This document shows positions 55,738 through 64,000 of a stretch of 64,000 bases of DNA, one piece after another. This DNA comes from Neostapfia colusana (Eukaryota > Streptophyta > Magnoliopsida > Poales > Poaceae): positions 15,339,501 to 15,403,500 of the forward strand of contig JASWHV010000011.1 of the NCBI GenBank assembly GCA_030760725.1. The letters are read 5' to 3'. The position numbers and the translations under genes are program-made. Position 1 is the stretch's first letter. Every line of letters starts with the position of its first letter. Under the pieces are notes generated by a model, which was not told where the DNA came from, made no database searches, and saw only the letters and a program-made list of their open reading frames with translations.

Positions 55738-58281
55738 TGTAACAGCCCTAACTTTTGTAAAGTTTGATTTCAACTTATGAAACAAAGTTAAGGCGGAGAA
55801 AGGCTATAATTGTGTCACATGAAATGATGAACACAAAAATGGACATGTGAGGGAGTTATAAAATTTCTCTAGCCCATGCTCAACACATGTTAACCTAGGG
55901 GAAAGAATTACACTCCCAAAAACTCTAACTCATGTGCACCTCCTCTATGAGTAGAGTGAAGGGAATTTAAACGCAATTCGAATTCTTTTAAAAGGATTCT
56001 TATCCAGATTGTATAAATGCATCTAAATGAATTCACCGATGCATTCTCCATGTATCAATGAGCTCGTGATCCAAATTTGGATATTTTTGGAGCTCGTATA
56101 CCAATTATTCCGGGAAATATTCGAGGTAGTGTTCAAATTCAAATTTGAATTTGGAAACTGAACCAAATGTGCTCAATTTTGAAATAAGATTTCATATTCG
56201 AATTCCTCATATTATGTTGGGCCTATCCTCCAAATTTGGTGAGATTTGGACAATGTTTGCGTGGGAATCTCAAAGCACAGTGGGGAAATCAAATAAAAGA
56301 GGCGGGACCCACATGTCATACACCACAATTGAACAGCAGACTCTGTTTCTCCCGGAGGCACACACGCTCGACAGCAGCAGCTAGGGCACGCTCGGTAGCT
56401 CAGCGCCAGCTCCTGCTCGCGGATAAGAGCGCCGAGGGAAGTGTAACACGCTGCCCTTCCGACGTGAGCCATTTCTCCTCGGTCTCCTCGGTTCTGCTCG
56501 CTCACACCGAAGCAAAAACACAGAACAGGGCCGCTCTGCTTCTTCCCACCGAACAGCACGCCCCGGAGCTCGGTTGCTCGCGCCTTCAACAGCAAAAAGG
56601 TTCGCCCCTGAGTGCTCTAGCCGGCTGTCAACTTTCCTCCGACGTCCTCAGCTCACCGGCGCCTAGAAACGGCAAAGTTTCCACTGCTCCCAAACTGAAA
56701 CTGAAGAAGCCGGAACTGGACGCCGTGGACAGCCCAACCCAGGAGGGATCACGCCCAAGCAAGCCACCCCATCTGTGCACAAACAAGTCTAGTTGCTCAC
56801 CTCCGAAGCTCAGCCCTAGCCATTTATCACAGAGGGAGAATTTCAAGTTTTTCTCCCGGGCGGCAGAAACAGACCTTGAGGTAAGGAATTGTAAAATTCG
56901 TCCTCAAATCGTGTTTGTTGGGTCTCAAACTTCACACACAGGATGTTAACTGCCTAGAACACCTCCTCCATCGATTTTAGACCAAGAAATTGAGTGTAGA
57001 GTGAGCAATCCGAGTTCTTTTAGAGGGTACAGCGCTGGACCCTATCGGGCGCACGGTGCCGATAGGTTTAGAGCCCTCTCCAGCTTGTTTAGACCTCATG
57101 CTGGTCTTCTACATGATCCCCTGGTGCTGTAGAGCCCAAGAACCGACCATTTGGTGGAGAATTCACCGTGCAAGACCTCGCCGGAGCCCTAGGGTTTGCT
57201 GTGGCCGGTGCGCCCTGTTTTCTGGCGAGTTTCAGCCGCCGGTGACCTCACCAACGTGTTCAGCGTGGGGAAATATGGGGGAGCGGCCAGCAGGGGGTCT
57301 GGAGGCGGCCGGGAAGTGCTTTTCCGGCGACATCGCCGGAGGGGGCCGCCACTGCCCTGTTTGGTGCGAGTCTGGAGGTTAGGGATGACAGGTGGGACCC
57401 ACTGTCGGCATTTAAACATTTTCCAGATTTTCCCACTTTAGTTCAAACTTTGGAGAGCCATAACTTTGTGTAGGAGTGTCCAAAAATTGTGAAACAAATT
57501 TTGCTGGATTCCTCTCAAAGAGTACTATCCATGGATGCAGCCCAATGTTTATGAAAATCCCTGGATTTAGCTCATTAATTCATTTAAGGAAAATATTGTC
57601 TGAATTTTTACAGGAGTTCTGTTTATTGGAAAATTCCCAAATTTGGACAGGACATTCTTACAAAATTCCTTGAACTTCAGTAAACATTACAGAGGCATTT
57701 GACCCAATTTGCTTGGTAAAATGATGTGTTCATTCCTTATGTCTCTGGAAAATGGGAAAATGAACAGAGACAATTTCAGCTTTTCCCCATTCTTTGTAAA
57801 ATCCATATCTCCATGTAGGAACCTCCAAAAATGGTAAAACCAATTCCTATGGACTCAGGACATTTTACAATTCACAAAAAGTCTACTTTGCAGCATAGGA
57901 AAGCTTAATATCTAGGGGGTAAAGGCAGGTTAGTGAAAACCACATAATATTTGTTGTGCTCACATGAAGCTATTTCTTGAGGTTAATTTTTGCACACTGC
58001 CTAAATACCATATATAGAGGCTGTGGTTAAATTCTCAGCTTCATTGGACCAGTGGAACTTGAGCTACCATCTTTTAGATTTAAGTATTCATATAATGGAC
58101 TTAATCACATGGTGATTACTAGTATCTCTTTCCAACCTAGATTTCATCTTCTCTAAGTTTTAGATCCAACAACAGAAACCTTGCTGTTGTTTATCTCTCT
58201 TATTTGTGAGTTAACTTGAACAACAGTTTTGAAACAGTTCCAAATTGCTTTTGAATACATGTGCATAAATCATCTTAATAG

Positions 58282-59620
58282 CTCACGTGACGTCGACGTT
58301 CGACGAGGACTCGACTCTGCAGCGAGGATCTCCATCTCGTGACGAGTTTGGCGGATTCTCCGGAGGAAGACTAACTCCTAGCTTCGAACAAAACCGTTGA
58401 GCAAGGCAAGCCCCGGTTTGCATATCGTTACCGTTTTAAATTTTGCTTTACTTCACATCATGTTTATTAGACTTGATATTGTGCATTATGTCTAGGATGA
58501 TTGAAACCCACTTGCATGCCTATTACATCCCTCATTAGAAGGTTTAGTCTAGGCTTTGCCTCGTTGTAGATGCTAGGATAATGTTGTAGCTAGCTCGGTA
58601 GAAGTCGAGTAGTAAAAAGCTACTCGCGAGAAAGTTCGAGTAATGGAGTTACTCGTGAGAGATAAATGATAAGAGCACCCTCATGAATATGAGATGGGGA
58701 CGGGGATGTTCCTGTAGGATGGAGCGCTCAAGGTTGGTCTCGACCTGCGATGGGTGTGACAATGCTTGAGACCACATTTGGCCTGGACCGGGATGGTAAG
58801 GAAAATGTGGAGGTTGGTTGTAGCCCCGTCCGTGTCGGTTAAGGACCGTATGTATGCGGCCCTGCTGAACAAGATTGAGCTGTACCGGATATATACTGGG
58901 GTATGGGACCCATGAAACCGATGTAACTCGATGGACCGTGATATAGAAACTCATCGTTCGCGTGGGAATGGCGTTGAGAAGGCGGGAGGTGTAAATCCTT
59001 TAGCGGGCAACTCCGACGTGTCCTTGTAGAGGACCATCCTGCTCGGCACAAAACGTTTTTCTATGTCGGGGTGTCGTGTGAAAGGTTGCTGCATACAACG
59101 TAAGAAAGAGCTCTTGAGAGAGTCTTTCGAGGCGGGTGTATGTGTCGTGTATTCCGGGTTGTTATTGATTCGAATCACCGTCGCTCGCGGAAGAGGATTG
59201 AGCATACTTGCCCACTGCGCCGTGACTTAGTAAGAAGAGGAACTAAGTCTCTTAACATGTTGTTTGTGGATTAATCACTGTATTGGAACCTTGACGGAAG
59301 TAGATATAGAGCCAACTAAATTTCATTTACACCTTAGGCTAGCAACATCGGGATAAGCGTTTCTTGTTTGATTGTGGACTTCCGATGTTGTGAGGCGTGA
59401 GGACCACTACAATGAAGGCTATAAGAATCTGAATATAAGGATCAATTTTAGTCAAGCTGCATTTTGCAAATTCCTGTCCCTACTGTCTTACTACCCCTGC
59501 ATTTAGAGTTACATGTTTAGGAGTGACGGTTAAGTCTTGCTGAGCCTTAGTGCTCACGGTTGCTTCTGAGTTGTTTTTGCAGGTAGCAGGATGCCTGCTA
59601 TGAAGAGGGTTGTTCGGTGA
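58282..59620 (+). pseudogene. LTR two-exon ORF, E counterpart (degenerate)
   Basis: Exon-like parts lie at the same places: 58282-58405 after TTAATAG, ending CAAG/GCAAGC, and from 59583 after TTTTTGCAG. The exon 1 length (124 nt) breaks the phase rule and the CYEEG motif of exon 2 (near 59602) is out of frame. Splice-site blocks are conserved but the frame is not, so this copy is broken or divergent. Confidence 0.35.
58606..58655 (+). other. tandem LTR hairpins in E
   Basis: Hairpin 1 is CGAGTAG-TAAAAAG-CTACTCG (58606-58626). Hairpin 2 is CGAGTAA-TGGAG-TTACTCG (58637-58655). The G-C pair of the first is an A-T pair in the second, so pairing is kept while sequence changes. Confidence 0.6.
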
Positions 59621-59921
59621 GACGACGAACCTCACGGTTTGTTCAACTCATCGGAAACCTAGCCGCTGCCTCTCTTTGGTGAAGCTAGTAGGAAGCGTTC
59701 ACGGGCTGAACGACTTCTCTTCGGCGTAGTTAGGGTCGAGAGTGAGTAGTTTGTCCAGCTAGTTTTAATTTCCGCTGCGTGTGTATATTATGTTGTTAAA
59801 AGAAATTACCTTGAGTAAGAAAATGGTTCCGTTATGTTCTTACGCCTCTTTTCGTGCATGCTGTTGGGTGCCGCATCGCATGGCACCACCCACTGCGATT
59901 CCCGGACCGGGCATCACAGCG

Positions 59922-59936
59922 TGGTATCAGAGCCGC
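59922..59936 (+). other. E primer binding site, initiator tRNA-Met
   Basis: TGGTATCAGAGCCGC, three bases (GCG) after the LTR end. Confidence 0.95.
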
Positions 59937-61715
59937 ATTGGGAATAGCACGCATGAAAAGGGTCTATTTTTGAAAACTTAGAAGTATACGAGTGAGGAAC
60001 GTATAGTATGCCCACATACGGATATTATTAGCATAGTTACTTAAGGTGGCAAGCTAACAGTGTGTTACTCTTCAGTATTTAAATTCAGTAACGACGCACC
60101 TACGTGGAGGTAAGAATGGTAAGGAACGCCACCGAAAGCGGATCAATTTCGGTTAGCTCACCTATACGAGGAAAGTAGTGTGGGATGTTCCGTTCAGCAA
60201 TGGACGGAAAGTGAATATGTTTTCTAAGACTCTTCATGTCTTAGAGACATATGAATGGCACTATCCTCCAGTGCGCAAACCCAGGGGCAAGAGGAGGAGA
60301 CCCCATCGTGTGGTTTGTAACACGAAGTATGTTCTCTAGGACTCTTCATGTCCTATGAGGCTTACGGAAATGCTGTTCCACCGGTGTGCTTTATTGCAAA
60401 GGTGTGGAGCCCCCGTCGGGTGGTGAATAACCCGATCATGTACCTTGAGACGTGGCTTGACTCAAGGACGGCCCGTATGGCAATGATACGGGGCGTATGT
60501 TTTTACTATGATCTGGACCTGCCTGAATGATAAACCAATGTGTGCATCATTATTGAGTGATTTTCTGCAGGTACCTTAACCACGTTAGAACATGTCGTGT
60601 AGAAAACGTTTGTGAGTGATCGTTTTAGTGCCACCACTTGAGACGTATAAGCCGGTATAAAGCCGGTTAGGATTTTAATTTGGTGAGGCAACGTAGTACC
60701 GTGATGTGTTTTGAACTGCATGAAAATGATGGTTTGAAAAGAAAAAGAGTAAATTTGGAGTCTAGGATTCTATTAGGGGGTGATGAACTCCTATATTGAA
60801 CTAAGAGTCAATTGGGAGTATAGATTTATTCACAAAGACTTAAGAATAAACCTCCCCTGTTTCCGGCAGAATGTTTGCTGAAGTTGAACAGGGCATAATT
60901 TTTGTTTGGTTAACCAATGGAGGTGAGTGATACATTTCTGGAAATCTATTGAAGTCTTCTACAACTCTTCATTAGAACTCCAGACCAGAATCACCCTCCA
61001 AACGGATGAAATTCTCAGATAAGTGTGAACTGTCCAAAAACAGGGCAGGCAAAAATTGCTCTCTGGAAATTTCTGTGTTTCGACCATAACTTTCTGTAGA
61101 AAATTTTATAAGGGTCAAGTAATACAGAGATGGAAAGCTTGTGATATATGCTATGACTTCGTAGTTCAAAGTTTCTCCAGATTTGTAGTTTAATTGTATG
61201 AAATCTTGCGGACAAAACAGCCACTTTTAAAGGAGGTGCTGTCAAAATTGTTCCAGATTTATGTCGACTTTGAAATATCACAACTTTTGATCCAGAAATG
61301 ATATGAAGGCAAATGAATACTCGTTGGAAAGATATTGAAGTTAACTATAACTTTGATTTTCCACTTGAGACATGAAATTACCATTTTCATATTCAAATTC
61401 TGGGGTTAAGACCAATTGGTCATTCTGAACAGAGTAGTGCTTATTGCCTATGTAACTTAGGACTTGTTGTAGACAGGGATGTTTTAGACTTCTCTAAGCT
61501 CCATAACATGTTCTTGAGTTATTTTTCAGTTTGTACTACTGTTGGAATTAAGGGTTTGGACAAACTTGCTCACATTTGATAGATTTCAGTATTGTCGAAA
61601 CCCTAGTTAGCTTGTGTAATGTAGCAATATTGAGGTGATGCTTTTACGGTTATGTTTTCAATTCAAGTTAAGTTTAAACTTTGAATTTTAACCGTAAATT
61701 TGTCACTCTTGTAGC
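59937..61715 (+). other. E leader with candidate intron
   Basis: No supported ORF. TTTTCTGCAG/GTACCTTAACC at 60570/60571 and CACTCTTGTAG/C before the gag ATG bound a 1.14-kb candidate intron, nearly the same length as in A. Sequence after the donor (TTTAGTGCCACCACTTGAGA) is close to the A counterpart. Confidence 0.45.
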
Positions 61716-64000
61716 ATGGATCATGCTCATTCCAGGAGTGAGGTTGGTGAGTCGAGTCACGGCGAAAGTAATTCGCCATGACAAGAAGTGCCGACATCAT
61801 CAACCGGATTGGCGGAAATCTTGGCAAAGATGGCTGAGTCTCTGGATCTGTTGGTGCGACAAAGCATACGACAGGAGACACTACAGCAAAATCCCCCGCC
61901 AAGCACTTATCTGGATTTTCTAGCAAGACAACCACCGGTTTTCTCGGAAGCAAAAGAACCGTTGGAGTCAGCTCATTGGCTCCAATGCATTGAAGCCAAG
62001 TTTGGGATGCTTGAGTGCGATGAGTACCAGAAGACTTTATTTGCCGCTCAACAACTCCACGGAGCTGCTGGAGTTTGGTGGGCGGAGTACATCGCTACTC
62101 TTCCTGAAGGTCATCGAGTGACGTGGGATGAATTCCGGAATGTTTTCCGGGCACGTCACGTTTGTTCGGGAATTCTTCGAACAAAGTATCAAGATTTTCT
62201 GGAGCTAAAGCAAGGAGAAAGGAGTGCGTACGAGTACTTCAAGGAGTTTGAAGACTTGATGCAATACACAACTCATATGGTAGACTCGGAAGCGTTGAAG
62301 TGCGAGTATTTCTTCCGAGGTTTGAATGTCGAACTTAAGTAACAAGTGACCTTGTTCAATAACGGTATTTACAACGAGTTGGTAAATGCCGCTATCATTA
62401 AGGAAGACATGCATCTTCGTTGTGAAGCGGAGCTGAAAATAAGTATACCGCCGGACAGTGACATCGAGGTTCGTCCGAACTATCGAGTGCGGTATTACTC
62501 GCCAGTTAGGCAACAAATTCAGCCTGTGGTGCAACTCTCACAACCACGGCTGGAGTTACTCACTTATGAACCTCCACCTCAACAGCAGCGGTCAGAAATT
62601 ATTCGTGCAACCCTACCGCAACCAGCTACGCACGAATTATCTCCACCTCGTGTTAGTAGAGAGCTGAGGATTTCTGCAGCATGAAAGCGTCGTGGAGCTG
62701 GGCAGAGCCACACTTATGTGTTGTCTCGTCAATGCTCAGATCAGCACCGTGAACCTTCAAAGAAGAATCTTTCAAAAGCTGGCAGGGTTAATTATACTGC
62801 TATTGAGGACATTGCAAAAGGCGAACCAGTTTTAGCGGGTATGTTCACCTTGCATGAACAGCCCACTTTCGTGTTGTTTGATTCCGGAGCCACCCACAAT
62901 TTTATTAGCAGAGACTATGTGCTGAAGAATAATCTTCCATTTAGCACCGTTAAGCATCCGTTTCATATCAGCTCACCCGGAGGCAAGATATCAACAGATG
63001 AGATGGTCTCACGAGCACCTTTATGTTTGGGTGGAAACATCTATCCTGCGAGCCTTATCATACTCAAAGGCCAAAGGATTGATATTATCTTGGGGATGTC
63101 ATGGTTGACACATTATGGAGCTATCTTTGATATCAGCTCTCGGACTGTCCAACTGAATTCCCCAATACATGGTTGCAACACATTGAACCTTGTGGATCCA
63201 TCACAATAAGTTGCAGCAGTGCATCAGAATGAAACTCCTAAACTTGAGGATATTCCAGTGGTATGTGAATATCCAGATGTGTTTCCCGAAGACTTGTCGG
63301 GCATGCCGCCCGAACGTGATGTTGAGTTCAAGATTGAACTAGCACCGGGAACAACACCTATTTCTCGGTGACCATACAAAATGGCACCGAAGGAGCTAGC
63401 AGAATTGAAGGAGCAACTGAATGACCTCATGGACAAAGGTTTTATACGCCCAAGTTCATCACCTTGGGGCTGTTCCGCACTTTTCGTGAAGAAGAAGGAC
63501 GAGACTTTGAGACTATGCGTAGATTATCGTCCACTGAATGCTGTCACTATCAAGAATAAGTATCCACTACCGCGCATTGATATTTTGTTTGATCAACTAG
63601 TGGGTGCTAAGGCATTCTCCAAGATGGATCTTCGGTCCGGGTATCACCAGATAAAAATCAGGGCAGAAGATGTACCTAAGACGGCGTTCTCAACAAGATA
63701 TGGTCTTTATGAATATCTTGTCATGTCCTTTGGGTTGACCAATGCTCTGGCTCACTTTATGTATCTCATGAACTCTGTATTCATGCCGGAGTTAGACAAG
63801 TTCGTCGTGGGTTTCATCGACAACATATTGGTCTATTCAAAGTCAGAAGAAGAACACGCTGAACATTTGCGTATTGTACTCCAACGCTTGAGGGATCACA
63901 AGCTATATGCAAAGTTTAGTAAATGTGAGTTTTGGATCAGCAAAGTGCCGTTTCTTGGGCATATTATTTCAGCGGAAGGCATCGCTGTGGACCCAAGTAA
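61716..64000 (+). pseudogene. E gag-pol, several stops, runs off window
   Basis: One reading frame from ATG 61716 (MDHAHSRSEVGE) with in-frame stops at 61779 (TGA), 62340 (TAA), 62682 (TGA), 63207 (TAA) and 63369 (TGA), but no frameshift. Recognisable: capsid core (WWAEYIATLPEGHRVTWDEF, FLELKQGERSAYEYFKEFE), protease LFDSGATHNFIS near 62876, ILGMSWLTHYGA, and RT from FKIELAPGTTPISR onward. The zinc knuckle expected near 62690-62790 is absent. The RT core reads FVVGFIDNILVYS: the second catalytic Asp is Asn. It ends in the RT palm region at IISAEGIAVDPS. Non-functional. Confidence 0.93.

Larger units (their letters stand above)
55738..59918 (+). repeat. E 5' LTR, 4181 bp
   Basis: TGTAACAGCCC...GCATCACA. 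CCCACATGTCA at 56308-56318 and ATAAAAG near 56293 mark the promoter zone. A GC-rich part spans 56300-56900 and 57010-57400. Its 3' third aligns with the F LTR. The short ORFs are unsupported. Confidence 0.9.
55738..64000 (+). mobile_element. Element E: Ty3 chromovirus, right end outside window
   Basis: 5' LTR 55738-59918, primer site 59922, leader, gag from 61716, and protease and RT running to the window edge. TG...CA LTR; left flank GTTTC would be the target duplication. Its gag-pol is closer in style to A (LFAAQQLHGAAG in gag, GTTPISR) than to C, and it lacks ORF0. Several stops make it non-functional. Confidence 0.92.

Noticed and set aside
56145..57441. ORFs up to 237 codons in the E LTR
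   Set aside because: GC-rich leader sequence, no conserved motif, and not shared with A, C or F.
1..64000. Host genes, rRNA, tRNA genes or organelle DNA
   Set aside because: Every stretch I could interpret belongs to a retroelement; no host protein family or structural RNA was recognised. A database search could still find small host fragments in the unassigned spacers.

Overview
The window is plant nuclear DNA, most likely from a grass (Poaceae). I infer this from the gag-pol types, the initiator-Met primer sites and the very long LTRs; the species cannot be read from the sequence. I see no host gene. Almost everything is LTR retrotransposon, inserted one into another. I name the elements F, A, D1, C1, D3, C2 and E.

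Layout. 1-1576 is the 3' part of an LTR (F, plus strand), which abuts a scrap of Ty1/copia RNase H (1577-1666). 1831-15861 is A, a minus-strand Ty3 chromovirus with 3.9-kb LTRs and a gag-pol broken by one stop. 15862-21322 is D1, a minus-strand Tat-like element with its LTRs, gag and an antisense ORF but no pol. 21323-55737 is C1, an old plus-strand chromovirus. D3, a second Tat-like element (31079-55174), sits in C1's integrase with target duplication ACGTC. C2, a young chromovirus (31228-46618), sits in D3's 5' LTR with target duplication CCATG. At 55738 C1's 3' LTR is cut by E, a third chromovirus type that runs off the right end.

How the parts work. A, C1, C2 and E share one plan: LTRs of about 3.9-4.2 kb, a 3-nt spacer, a primer site for initiator tRNA-Met, a 1.5-2.2 kb leader, one gag-protease-RT-RNase H-integrase-chromodomain frame, and (A, C1, C2) a G-rich polypurine tract. 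C elements add an extra 313-codon frame (ORF0) before gag. D1 and D3 have LTRs of about 1 kb, a TGGCGCGCCAGG primer site and a different gag and protease.

Most interesting: the long LTRs carry a small two-exon reading frame. It is recognisable in three divergent families (F, A, C). Exon phase is conserved, exon lengths differ by multiples of three, and the implied intron is GC-AG. A hairpin with variable loops lies inside that intron. A second intron in the leader is suggested by a conserved CTGCAG/GTA site and by acceptor-like CAG or TAG immediately before ORF0 and gag. Together these suggest spliced, possibly LTR-autonomous transcripts that standard element annotation would miss.
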